Below are positions 22,021 to 32,364 of a DNA stretch of 64,000 nucleotides, one piece after another. Source of the DNA: Tetracentron sinense (Eukaryota > Streptophyta > Magnoliopsida > Trochodendrales > Trochodendraceae). How positions within the stretch are numbered: the stretch's first letter is position 1; each line of letters opens with the position of its first letter. The notes under the pieces are model-generated. The model did not search any database. It had not been told where the DNA came from and saw nothing but the letters and a program-made list of their open reading frames with translations. A program made the position numbers and the translations under genes. The stretch is from positions 5,537,501 through 5,601,500 of the forward strand of contig CM026571.1 of NCBI GenBank assembly GCA_015143295.1, in the 5' to 3' direction.

Positions 22021-22644
22021 CCAACCCGGTCAACTAAACCCTAGCCTCCGGGCTAGATCCTTGACCACCCTATGCACACACATACACCCCTTAGCCTTGG
22101 CACGGCCTCATGTGTCAGAACTATGCTCGGTCTGATCTCACCCCTATGTGAGTACGTAGGCAATCCAATTCGGATTCGACCCTAGTCTAGACAAACCCTA
22201 GTCTAGTTTGCTCTGCTTAATTCTTGTATTAACATTTCATTAAACACTTAAGCATTTAATTAATGTTGAGATTAAACGTGGCTTAATTATAGGGAGTAGG
22301 TAACCATTTATAAAATGGGGGTCCTAGGGTGCCTAATACCTTCCCCAGGGCTTAATCGAATCACTTACCCTAATCTTTGCTAGACCACTTGCCTTATCCA
22401 AATACTTGCTTACCCGGGGCCTATCCTTAATAATGAATAGGTGGCGACTCTTTCAGTCAACTTGCTTTTTGTGAGCGGACCTCAAATCCCGTGCTCACAA
22501 TATATATATATATATTTTTCTATAAACCAAGGTTAAATGGATTAACCTTAATCTTAACTACAATTAATGGATGTTAAAAAGGGGGTAGGGCCAATGAGGA
22601 CAAACATTTCGTTACATAGTGGAAGCATTTTCCTATTTTTCTAT

Positions 22645-23031
22645 GGCACAGGATTCTCTCGAGTTCAACTCGAGAGAAATCTCTCGAGTTGGAACCCTAG
22701 AGGTCGCCACGTGTCTCCTTTGACACCCCTTAACCATGGGTATGGTTCACCCACCCCTAGGGTTCACTCACCCATCCTTGGTTTTTTTTATTTATTAATT
22801 ATTATTTTTTTAATTAAAAAAACTGTTTTTAGAGTTTTTTAATATTAAAAATATTTTTTTAATTTAAAAAATAATAATTAATTAAAAAAAAACACCAAGG
22901 ATGGGTGAGTGAACCCTAGGGGTGGGTGAACCTTACCCATGGTTAAGGGGTGTCAAAGGAGACACGTGGCGACCTCTAGGGTTCCAACTCGAGAGATTTC
23001 TCTCGAGTTGAACTCGAGAGGATCCTGAGCC
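22645..23031. mobile_element. Mutator-like hairpin MITE with long inverted arms and 9-bp TSD
   Basis: The termini GGCACAGGAT and ATCCTGAGCC are inverted repeats that extend almost to the centre. The arms of about 185 bp are near-perfect complements (CTCTCGAGTTCAACTCGAGAG, GGTCGCCACGTGTCTCC, CACCCATCCTTGG each mirrored). The centre is AT-rich. TTTTTCTAT at 22636-22644 is repeated at 23032-23040; a 9-bp duplication and long inverted termini are characteristic of Mutator-like elements. No coding. The arms contain the TTAACC...CCTTGG module discussed in the findings. Confidence 0.8.
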
Positions 23032-23040
23032 TTTTTCTAT

Positions 23041-23600
23041 TGTTCTGCCCTCTCGACTCATCAAGAAATAGTAGGGTAGTTCTTTCATATTTTGTGTGAT
23101 TCATGGGTATTGACTTTCTGAATTATGAACCATCCAAGAGGTGGTCAACAAATCCGAAGTTGATGAGGTGGTGATTAGTTATTGAAATCTGATGAATCAG
23201 GATGGAATTTGTATATGGATTCTTGCATCGCCAGCCTGGGTTGACCAATATCTGAGAGTAATATACAATGTACTCCACTTCCATTATCCTTAAAAGATAG
23301 CCCCTTCGTGCCACCCGTATTTTCCATAATTTAACATCCAAGAAAAGTCTTAAATACTCTTCCACTTATGTATATACTTTAAAAAAAAATAGTTTTTCTA
23401 GTTTTGAAAGAAAACGAAAAAGAAAATAAGGATTTATGTAGGTGCATGAGATGGGAGAAGTTCTCACACTCCCCTATATTCTCATCTCACGAAGCTCATT
23501 ACTCGTTTTTCCTTTAATGAGTGTTTTGGTACAAATTAGGAGTATTCTTGAAAAAAGATGAAAATTTAAAAATTTTGACTTTTAATTAAGTTTTTGCATG
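23041..23600. other. Non-coding flank of the 207-bp repeat locus
   Basis: 23347-23600 is duplicated, diverged, at 28218-28445, and its first 85 bases again at 27906-27990. Shared words are AGTCTTAAATACT, TAGTTTTGAAAGAA, CACTCCCCTATATT and TTTAATGAGTGTTTTGGTAC. No gene is supported. The 80-codon minus-strand frame at 23123-23365 has no recognisable features. Confidence 0.5.
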
Positions 23601-24019
23601 CAGGATTGATACCTAACGATACCGGTTGATACATGTGGTCGATATACCTGCTTGACACACTAGATCGCTGCATATCAATACCTATAAATACACTAGGTAT
23701 TGATACATGTAGTTGATACACTAGATACCAATACATTTCTTTTTCAGCTTCAGAACACAACCAAAATCGATATAAAGTATTGACCGATTTGTTGAGAATC
23801 AACCGTACAGGATTGATACCTAACGATACTAGTTGATACACCTGGTCGATATACCTGGTTGATACACTAAATCGCTGCATATCAATACCTATCAATACAC
23901 TAGGTATTGATACACGTAGCTGATACACCAAATACCAATACATTTCGTCTTCAGCCTCAGAACACAACCAAAATTGATATAAAGTATTGACCGATTTGTT
24001 GAGTATCGACCGTACAGGA
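23601..24019 (+). repeat. 207-bp tandem repeat, units 1 and 2 plus start of unit 3
   Basis: Unit 1 is 23601-23807 and unit 2 is 23808-24014. Unit 3 begins at 24015 with CAGGA and is interrupted by the solo LTR. Each unit starts CAGGATTGATACCTAACGAT and ends GAC(C)GATTTGTTGAG(T/A)ATC.ACCGTA. Units are rich in TGATAC / GTATCA words, including the internal palindrome CACTAGGTATTGATA. Units 1 and 2 differ at a modest number of positions. Confidence 0.85.
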
Positions 24020-26300
24020 TGTAAGCACCCTATTTTTACACCCCCTATCCCTCTTCTCACTTCTTCAAATGCTCCAAGGTTTACCCAAGGCCCAAGCCTA
24101 TTTGGCCAAACTTGTACCCAAACAACTCAATCAAGCCCAATTATTTAATTCCATTACTCAAGCCCAAGTAGCCAAGCCTAATTACCCAATTGTCTTAGCG
24201 AAAACTCAATTGCTTTAGCGAAAGCCTAATTACCATGGCCCAAGCCCAATTGCATAGTTAAAGTCCAATAACCATAACTCATGACCCATCTACTAATAAC
24301 CCATGATCCATAAGGTCTAGTCCACATACTCACATCCATTCAACCCATATCCAAGATCCACTTTCCACTTTCCTACAAAAGACCTTTTATTTTTTCTTCA
24401 AACCCTAAATAACCTCATTTTTATGTTTACACACCTTTTTGACCACCAAATCATCTCTCACCAAGTACACACCTTTTTGACTAACCAATCACCTCTCATA
24501 CTCCCTTACACCTCTTACAACTCATTCTTACACCTCTTACAAAATAATTAATTCTCTTACACTCCTTTTGACCACTCAATCACCTCTCATCAAGTACATA
24601 CCTTTTTGATTACCCAATCACCAACCACATCAATTTTGACCAACCAATCACCTCCCTTCTTCTCACCCAACTCTCTATTTATCACCAAATTGCCACAACC
24701 CCTTGAAACCTCTATAAATACAAGACCCTCACAAGCCATTTCTTCCACCTCCAAAATCCCAAGTGGAAACCCTAGCTCTTCCTCCTCTCACCCATTTTAT
24801 TTCTTTTTAGCCTTGAAAAAAGTTAGAAGAAGCCAAGGTTTAGAGTGTGTAGAGAATTCTAGGACTAAAAGCCTAGAGTTCTTCACTAACTCTTTTCCTT
24901 TGTGGACTCTAAAAACTCATCACCTCTTGGAGCATTGGAGAAGTAGTCTTGGTAGAGTAGGCACTCTTCCTTTTATTCTTTATCTTCTTCTTTAATTCAT
25001 ATCTTTTTTTTTTTTATTTGTAGTCTTCTTCTAAAATAATTTGGGAAGACCTTTCTTTTCTCAAGTTTAGTTGGGTCTCTCTACACCAATCTAATGGTGT
25101 AGAGGGACCCCACCTCAAAAGAAATGAGATGTTTTTTTTCTCGTGTAAATATTTCTTTCTTTCATATGTACCCACTAGTGTGGATATGGGTAAGCCCATA
25201 GAGAGTGGAAGCTAAAGCTATACCTTTCTTTTTATTTTGTTTCTTCATTTTGATTCTAGTCCTTCTTCTAGAATCATTTGGGAAACTCATCATTACTCTA
25301 ATTTTCATAGTTGAATCTCATTACATCATTCATAATGGTGTAAAGGGATTACATTAGAGGGAAGATGATGAGTTTTCATTTTCTTCACTTGTCACTTTTT
25401 CATTTCTTTCTTTTTTCTTCATGTTCTATTTTGAATGGATAAATGATGACTTAAGGACCTAAGGACTTAAAGAGGACTTTATCCAAAATGCCTCATATCA
25501 AAGACAATGGTATTTGATTTATTATCAACACCAATCCAACAAAATAGGTGTTGGCAATAGACCATTTACTATTCACAATGCACACCCCTCTTTATGTCCT
25601 AAATATAATCTTTTAGCCTAACTTTTCCTTAGTCTTTCTCTTGAATTAAATTTGACTTTAGTTAAGTTTGCCAAAATCTCACCTATATGAAAATCCAAAA
25701 AAAAAAAACATTATAAAATCTCAAAATACCAAAAAAATTTAAAAATACCAAAAGACCAAAAACATGCTTACTAGATCTTGCTTAGCCTACTCAACCATGA
25801 TTAACACCCTTCTAACTGCGGTTAGACCTAGACCTTGCACTTGACCAACCCGGTCAACTAAACCCTAGCCCCTAGGCTAGACCCTTGACCACCTTATGCA
25901 CACACACACGCACCCTTAGCCTTGGCACGGGCTCATGTGCCAGAACTACGCTCGGTCTAATCTCACCCCAATGTGAGTACGTAGGCATCCCAACCCGGGT
26001 TCGACCCTAGCCAATCTAGCTTTCTTTCTTTCTTGGATTAGCATTTGATTAAACATTTAGACATTTTAATTAATATTGAGATTAAATTTGGCTTAAATTT
26101 AGGGAGTAGGTAACCATTACAAAATGGGGGTCTTGGGGTGCCTAACACCTTCCCCATGACTTAATCGAACCGCTTACCCTAACTCTATTAAATCATTTAC
26201 CTTATCCAAATCAATCCGGGACCTATCCCTAAGAATGAATAGGTGGCGACTCTTAGTCAAACCACAAATGTGAAAGTGGGTAGAAAAATCCATGCTTACA
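24020..26300 (+). mobile_element. Solo LTR, 2.3 kb, same family as 19596-22499
   Basis: Begins TGTAAGCACCCTATTTTTAC and ends CCATGCTTACA, with the 5-bp duplication CAGGA at 24015-24019 and 26301-26305. It is inserted within unit 3 of the 207-bp tandem repeat; joining 24014 to 26301 restores a complete unit. The right-hand part (25840-26260) closely matches 22020-22470 (AACCCGGTCAACTAAACCCT, AGCCTTGGCACGG, GTGAGTACGTAGGCA, AGGTGGCGACTC). The left part differs strongly between the two copies. Confidence 0.85.
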
Positions 26301-26507
26301 CAGGATTGATACCTAACAATACCGGTTGATACACCCGGTCGATATACCTGTTTGATACACTAGATCGCTGCATATCAATACCTATCAATACACTAGGCAT
26401 TGATACACGTAGTTGATACAACAGATACCAATACATTTCATCTCCAGCCTCGAAACACAACCAAAATCGATATAAAGTATTGACCGATTTGTTGAGTATT
26501 GATCATA
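26301..26507 (+). repeat. 207-bp tandem repeat, unit 3 (after the LTR)
   Basis: Begins with the duplicated CAGGA of the LTR target site and runs 207 bases to GATTTGTTGAGTATTGATCATA, in register with units 1 and 2. Confidence 0.8.
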
Positions 26508-26689
26508 CACTTTAAACCATACAATTAAAAAGAAAATGCAAGTAAAATCATACATCTAACATGAAATTTAAGGTTTAAAATTATATGCAATAATTATAAT
26601 CTATATTTATTTAGGTTAATCATGCATGTAATGATTTTAACTCATTCATTTAAAAAAATAAAAGAAACCCAAAATGGGTGGGACATTTT

Positions 26690-26990
26690 GAGGACCCAAA
26701 AGCTTTAGGGGCATTTTGGGTATAGAAAATTGAGGGCATTTTTAGTAAAAAAAAATGATGGACATTACAGAATTAAATAAAATGAAATAAGAGTAAGAGG
26801 AGTCTTTTGGGTTAAAAATTTTGTGAGGATGTTTTGGGTATAGACATTGGATTTAAGGACATTTTGGAAACTAAAAAATATTTAGGGAATTCTAAGTATA
26901 GAAAAAAAAAATTGAGGGCATTTTAAGTATAGAAACCTGACTTAAGGGTATTTTGAGAATAAAAAAAATTAGGGACATTTTAGCCAAGAG
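26690..26990. repeat. Degenerate short repeat, AGGGCATTTTGGGTATAGAAA type
   Basis: About nine degenerate units of GGGCATTTT(G)GGTATAGAAAxTTGA are spaced 25-40 bases apart. No coding. Confidence 0.55.
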
Positions 26991-27002
26991 TATAAAAATA
27001 TA

Positions 27003-27100
27003 TGTTTTTAATAATAAAAAGACATGATCCAATCGGACTGGTCGAACCAAGAATTGGTCACTCAGCCAGTTCAAAGATTAGTCCAATTATGAAAACACTG
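27003..27100. mobile_element. Small MITE-like fragment with CAGTGTTTT end
   Basis: The segment ends ...CCAATTATGAAAACACTG, the reverse of a CAGTGTTTTCAT terminus. It contains GACTGGTCGAACC and GGTCACTCAGCCAGTTC words, resembling the GGACCGG-type element that begins at 63920. About 100 bp, with the left end unclear. Confidence 0.35.
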
Positions 27101-27219
27101 CTATACATACATATATATATATATATATATATTAAATTTCAATCAACTTTTAAAGTCTCCTATATTTTTTTGGTGAAAAAAGTCACCTATATTTTTCTGT
27201 TGAAAAAAATCCCCTATAT

Positions 27220-27765
27220 TTTTATGGGTAGTTTTGAAATTAAGCAAAATCTAGTCAACGTTTTGAACCCATGTGTAAGGGTAGTTTTGGAATTAACTAA
27301 AATTCAACCCATTTGTGTAAGTATAGTTTTGGACTTAACTAAATTCAACCCATATGTGTAAGAGCAGTTTTAGAATTAACTAAAATTCATTCAAGCTTTG
27401 AATCAAGGAAATGGTAGTTTTAGAATTAATAAAACTTCAATCAACATTTTGAACATATCCATCCTCAGTATAAATAGTTGCAAAGGGCAATTTTAGAATT
27501 AAAAAAAACTAAATCAACATTTTGAATCAAAGTATAAATAGTTGCAAAGGGCATCTTTAGAATTAATAAAAATGTCAATCAACGTTTCAAATAGAGGCAT
27601 CCTCAATATATCAGTCGAATGGCATTTTTTGAATTAATAAAAATCTCAATCACATTTTAAATAAAGGCATCTCATTATATTAGTCAAAATGTATTTTTGG
27701 AATTAACAAAAATATCAATCAACGTTTTGAATAAAGACATCCTCATTATATTAAAGAAAAGAAGA
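27220..27765. repeat. Degenerate tandem repeat, GGxAGTTTTxGAATTAAxxAAAATxCAATCAAC
   Basis: About nine successive units of 50-75 bp, each with TTTTxGAATTAA followed by AxTCAA(T/C)C and a variable TTTGAA(C/T) tail. Divergence is high, so this is an old array. A (TA)n tract at 27110-27132 sits just upstream. Confidence 0.65.
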
Positions 27766-27905
27766 TAACAACTCCTTAGTACTACTCGACTCACTAATAG
27801 GGGTTTTTCTCTAATTGCCCCTTGAGTTTGCAATTGTTTTCCAAATGCCAAGTTTTAAAAACCCTTCAATAAGACTACATTTGTTATAATTTAGAATTTT
27901 TGAAA

Positions 27906-28815
27906 AGTCTTAAATACTCCTCCACTACTATATACTTTAAAGAAAAGTTCTTTTTTATAGTTTTGAAAGAAGACGAAGAGGAAAATAGGAATAAATTCAG
28001 TTCTCCCACATGCAAATTCATTAATTGGACATTTCATTTTCCCAGTACACTACAACAAGAGCTACGAATTGAGCCAGTTTTGTCTAAAGAGGTTATTTTG
28101 TTCTCATATTTAGAAATCTTGATTTTTTAAATTATACTCTATTTTTAATGAAGCCTTTTAATATTATTTTATACTTTTTTTCTTTTAGTATTTTCGTGTA
28201 TCGCAAGGGCTACTTACTAGTATACTTTAAAGAAGATCAATTTTTTTTAGTTTTGAAAGAAGAAAAAGAGGACAATAGGAATTTAAGTACATGCATAAGT
28301 TGGGAGAAGCTCTTACACTCCCCTATATTCCTATCTAGCAAAGCTCATTACTCATTTCTCCTTTAATGAGTGTTTTGGTACAAATTTAATAGGAGTATTT
28401 TTGAAAAAAATATGAAAATTCAAAACAATCTGAATTTTGCATGCGGGATTGATACTTGTCGATATTGGTTGATACATGTGATCGATATACCTACTTGATA
28501 CACTGGGTCGTTGCATGTCAATAGGAATATCGATACTATCAATACATGTAGTTGATACACCAAATATCGATACATATCATCTTCTACCTTAAAACACAAC
28601 CAAAATCAATGTGAAGTATTGACCAATTTGTTGAGTATCAACCGCACATTTTTTAAACCATACAAAAAAAAATACATGTAAAACTATGCATCTAACATGA
28701 AATTTAAGGTTTAAAATGATAAATGCAATTATTATAAACTATTTTCTTAAGATTAATTATACATATGATTATTTCAATTCATTCATTTAAAAAAATATAA
28801 GAAACCCAAAAATGG
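27906..28815 (+). repeat. Second copy of the 207-bp repeat locus (single unit)
   Basis: 28218-28445 matches 23380-23600. One repeat unit lies at about 28444-28646 (GGGATTGATACTTGTCGATA ... GTTGAGTATCAACCGCA). 28647-28815 matches 26508-26680 (TAAACCATACAA, CATCTAACATGAAATTTAAGG, AAGAAACCCAAAA). A further partial copy of the left flank is at 27906-27990. The locus is therefore duplicated, with three units in one copy and one unit in the other. Confidence 0.7.
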
Positions 28816-30390
28816 GTTTTATTCTTCGGTTAATGACGTTCACTCACTATCGTAGTTATTAGTTTAGTGGAACAGAACTGATTTCTTGTGAAAATCTCTA
28901 TATAAATAGTAGGTAATGAAATGTTAGAGAAATCTTATTGATCAACGAATGAGGCTTCATTGTTGATAACGAACAAAATGAGCTCCCTATTTGAGAAGGA
29001 ATAGAGGGGACACAAATGTCTTTTCGTCAAATGATGTTAGATAAAACCATTCAAAATGAAAAAAGTTTGCATGTGTGAATACATTCACATGTGGTTTTAA
29101 AAACTTGGGTATTTAAGGAACAATCTCAAACTTGAGGAGTAAGCTAGGAAAAGCCCTTCATAATAACCTTCCAATTTTTAGCCCTAGATCAGTAGGTGAG
29201 AATCTTCTTTATGTCAAATCTTGGCACAAGCAGACCGGTGTATTTCAATGTTACAAAATAAAATAAAAAATATTTAAAGCTGTTATAGATGATAACAAAT
29301 AATTTAAAATTCATTTTACAAATATTTAAAGAAGGTCGAGAAAAAAACAAAGTTCTTTTACATTACATATTTTTAGTTTTCGCATAAATTAAAAATTCAT
29401 ATGAACAAGAGTATTCCAACATCAAAATTTAAAATAATTATCCTTCAATTTTAATTTCTGCCCTCAATTCATGGGACCAATTGTTCTAGAGGTTTAATGT
29501 TAACCCAACTTGTTTTCTTTTCTTTACTATTATATAAATGCGAGAGGAAGGCGTAGCCTGATTTGTCTAAAAATTCCCAAACTACCCTTATATAAAACAA
29601 AACTTTGATTTAATGTTTTACTTTAATTTTCAAACTACCCCTTCCTCATCTATCTATTTAATCGCAATTGAACTCGGGGAGAGTTCAATCGCACATGCGG
29701 GTTAACACGTGTCCCTTTTAACTCTGATTAACTGTGCTTAACTCCTCCCCCTCGCTCTCATGTGCATCGCACGTGCCACCCACAAGTTAATATAAAAACA
29801 ATGATGACTGAAATCTAGACACTTTTGCAATTCCTTATGGACCTTACTGTATGAAACCCGTATGCCAAGTTCATATATGACTTATAGAGCTTACTATATA
29901 AAACCCGTTTGCAAGTTCATGAACTGAGAGGTGGGTTGTCAAACCAGTCCTCTGAAACACTCAAAGTGAATGTCATTTTTCTTCCTAGACCAGAGGATCT
30001 GACCAGACTTGATATTCCAAAGAGTCCTGAGAAAAGGACCCTGGGTCCTCTTCTAAGTTGACCCAATGGTCTGACCACAACTGATGGACGGTAAAAAAAA
30101 AAAAAAGGAGCTTGGACCAATGAGGTCACTGGTCAGCTTCGAAGCTGACCCTGAGGTCCGTTTCCCATTTCCCGGGTCCAAAGTAGAGTTTAGAAGGGGG
30201 TTGTAGAATTAAGAAGGGGGTTGCTGAACAACGAGTACGGACATTTAGCTATATAACTAAATGCGCAGTCTGCTATCTAATTTCCTTTTATTTTTATAAT
30301 GACTTTCAAAAGGGATATGTTATTGGACCCTTATTGGTATATAACATTAACAAAATTCATGACCACGATAGGCCCATTACTAAATAAAAA
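28816..30390. other. Intergenic, mostly AT-rich, no gene
   Basis: 29690-29760 holds a partial TTAACACGTGTCCCTTTTAAC module (see findings). 29925-30170 contains CAGCTTCGAAGCTGACC, a perfect short palindrome core. Nothing coding is recognised. Confidence 0.4.
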
Positions 30391-30394
30391 ATAA

Positions 30395-30620
30395 AAATTA
30401 GAGGGCTACGCCCAGGGGCGGAGCCACATGGGGCCAAGGGGACTGAAGCTCCCCTCAACTTTTGAAAAAAAAAAAAATTATATTTTATCACTTGGGGGCA
30501 AAGCCTGAAGTAGGGGTGGAGCTGCTAAAGCCCTCCTAAACTTTTGAGGAAAAAACAAAACTATATTTATTCTTATATTATTTAATTTAAGAGGACAGAG
30601 GCAGCTACAAATTATCGAAT
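30395..30620. repeat. GGGGCGGAGCCA...CTCAACTTTTGAAAA repeat array
   Basis: Two to three diverged units, each with G-rich GGGGC(G/A)(G/A)AGCC, then C-rich CTCCCCTCAACTTTTGA, then an A/T stretch. Same family as 10535-10677, 57530-57625 and 63706-63840. Confidence 0.5.
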
Positions 30621-30799
30621 AGCCTACAAACTTTTTTTTTGGTTCAACACAATAACACCACAAGGCATTACCGTAGGCAATAGCAAAGAAACTTGACCCT
30701 CGAAAAAAAAATTAGGTGATGTTATCCCCAAGCAAGAAAATCATGTAAAAACCTCGTAAAAAAATCTTATTAAAGGTCCTGGCACTCAACCAAACAACA

Positions 30800-31650
30800 C
30801 ACTGTTTATGCATTGGAATGCAACAATGGAATTTGTTTTTGTTAGATTGGGGGTCGAGGCCCATTACTCAAGGACATCTCTAGGCCTAACAGCTCATGAG
30901 ACATCAGAAAAAAACAACGAGCTCAAACTAACAGGAGGAGAATCATACACCCTCAAACCCGGTCTATGAAACCCACTAGAATTAGTAAGTCAATCAACAC
31001 TAAAGTTAGCTTCTATGTAAACATGTTTAACACAGCAAATCTATTCCCGATACATCAAATGTTGACATGCAGCAACCAACCCGAGATTATGATGAAATTT
31101 AGACACTCCTTCATTAACCATTAACACCAAATATTCAGAGTTTGACTCCACCAATACCTTCCGAAAACCTTGATCCCAAGTCAATTTAAGACCATAAAAC
31201 AAGACTCATAATTCAGCTTGATCATTATGACACATTTCTAAATTTACTGAAAAACCCACCCTCTATTGACCAAAGGCATCTTGAATTAAACCTCTACACC
31301 TGCCAACCCAAGATTTCCTTTTGAGCACCCATATGTATTTATCTTAAACCATCCCAACTCTAGAGCCTTTCATTCAATAAATCTTCGAGTTCGAACTACA
31401 TTCTTTCCTTGGATATACATTGTAGCAAACATTTTCAAAGCTTTTGTAACAATTTGCTCTAACGGATTAGGGGGAAAGCTAAACATTGGGTCAAACACCG
31501 ATTTATTCTTCCATATCCAAACTGACCAACAACATATAGCAAACATGTCATACTAAGAAACTTTATCTATAAACCCTCATTTTCTTAAATTTAGCTTAAA
31601 CCAATCAAGTAAAGAATTATATCTGATCTTGACCGCAGGGTGGGGGGGAA
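30800..31650 (-). pseudogene. LINE 3' portion with degenerate RNase H domain (minus strand)
   Basis: Minus-strand reading in shifting frames gives LLxSIWxWKN around 31500, then GGFSVNLEMCHNDQAELWVL (about 31200-31260), then RKVLVESNSEYLVLMVNEGV (about 31110-31165) and HVYIEANxxVD near 31010. This is the order expected for a LINE RVT_3 RNase H domain. Multiple stops and frameshifts. It ends about 500 bases upstream of the PIAL-like start codon and points away from that gene. Confidence 0.65.
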
Positions 31651-32170
31651 TATGTCTATTCCATATTCAAGTGCAACCAGTCCTGACTCCCCGCCTGGCT
31701 TTGGATTGTCTCTGGCAAAGTCAGAAAGTGCTCTCGGGCAGCCATAGAAGAAGGGACATGAGGCATTAAAAAAGGCGAGAAGTCATTTCATTTTCTTCCC
31801 ATGATCTTGACTTATCTCCGCTTGATATCTCTTCCCCTTTATCTCAACACCTTATTGTCATGTGTCATATAATGTGTGGAAAAGTCAAAATCATGGGGCC
31901 CATGATTTTGGCTTCTGCACCAGTTGTCCCCTATTCTGTGTTGCCCGATACAAGCCCTTTTCGGCTTCGCCAGTACCGTTCCCATATTTACCAGAGACAA
32001 CAAATGGTGCTTTCGTAATTAGAGTGAAAACAAGGCGTATTTAACAATATAAGATCCTTGCGCAGCACAAACAAAAAATCCAGCGTCTCATTAGAAACGC
32101 ATTTATTATCTATTCCGTTCCAAGTTGCGAGGGAGCGAAGAACATCAAACCAGAGAGAGACAGAGAGAGA
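31651..32170 (+). promoter_or_regulatory. Promoter and 5' leader region of the PIAL-like gene
   Basis: 520 bases between the LINE relic and the ATG. No convincing TATA box is seen. A GAGAGAGACAGAGAGAGA tract precedes the start codon, and the start context (AGAATGG, A at -3 and G at +4) is strong. The region is less AT-rich than the flanks. Promoter assignment is by position only. Confidence 0.4.
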
Positions 32171-32364
32171 ATGGCTGGGGCAATACCTCAGCAACCGACC
32201 GGGTCGAGCACCGGTCCGGCCGCAGGATCAGGCCATGGTCTCTCAGCGTCGCTCGCGAACTCATTTCGTATCACGGCCGTGGCGGAGCGGTTAGCAATGT
32301 ACGTTCGGTCCGGACAGTGTAACAATTCGGTGGAGTTCTTCAATCTCTGCCTCTCCCTAGCCAG
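32171..32364 (+). CDS. PIAL2: PIAL-like exon 1
   Basis: 194 bases, starting MAGAIPQQPTGSSTGPAAGS (low-complexity Gly/Ser/Pro/Ala lead), then the conserved helical region to SLAR. Ends GCCAG/GTTTTC with the last codon split after two bases; exon 2 supplies A (AG+A = Arg). Two overlapping plus-strand frames here are shadows. Confidence 0.85.

Larger units (their letters stand above)
19596..22499 (+). mobile_element. Solo LTR, 2.9 kb (TGTAAGCACC...GTGCTCACA)
   Basis: Ends are TGTAAGCACC and GTGCTCACA (inverted TGT(A/G)AGCAC), flanked by ATATA on both sides (19591-19595 and 22500-22504). The flank is TA-rich, so this target duplication alone is weak. Supporting evidence is a second copy of the same family at 24020-26300 with a cleaner duplication. 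The right-hand 700 bases are closely shared between the two (TGAGTACGTAGGCA and AATAGGTGGCGACTC words). The GGTGGCGACTC end resembles LTRs of the Tat/Athila side of plant Ty3/Gypsy; that lineage call is tentative. It contains three copies of a roughly 200-bp tandem unit and multiple palindromic AACTAGGGTTAA..TTAACCCTAGTTAA words. Confidence 0.7.

Noticed and set aside
23123..23365. 80-codon minus-strand ORF
   Set aside because: No domain, no splice context, and partly inside a duplicated non-coding block.
23601..24019. Regularly spaced repeats that might suggest a CRISPR-like array
   Set aside because: Units are contiguous 207-bp tandem copies without spacers, in a plant genome.
24606..24995. 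129-codon plus-strand ORF
   Set aside because: Lies inside the 24020-26300 solo LTR, is Ser/Thr/Pro biased from CT-rich DNA, and has no homologous frame in the sister LTR.
32058..32322. Alternative plus-strand frames over PIAL exon 1
   Set aside because: Only the 32171 frame continues across the splice site into exons 2 to 9 without a stop.
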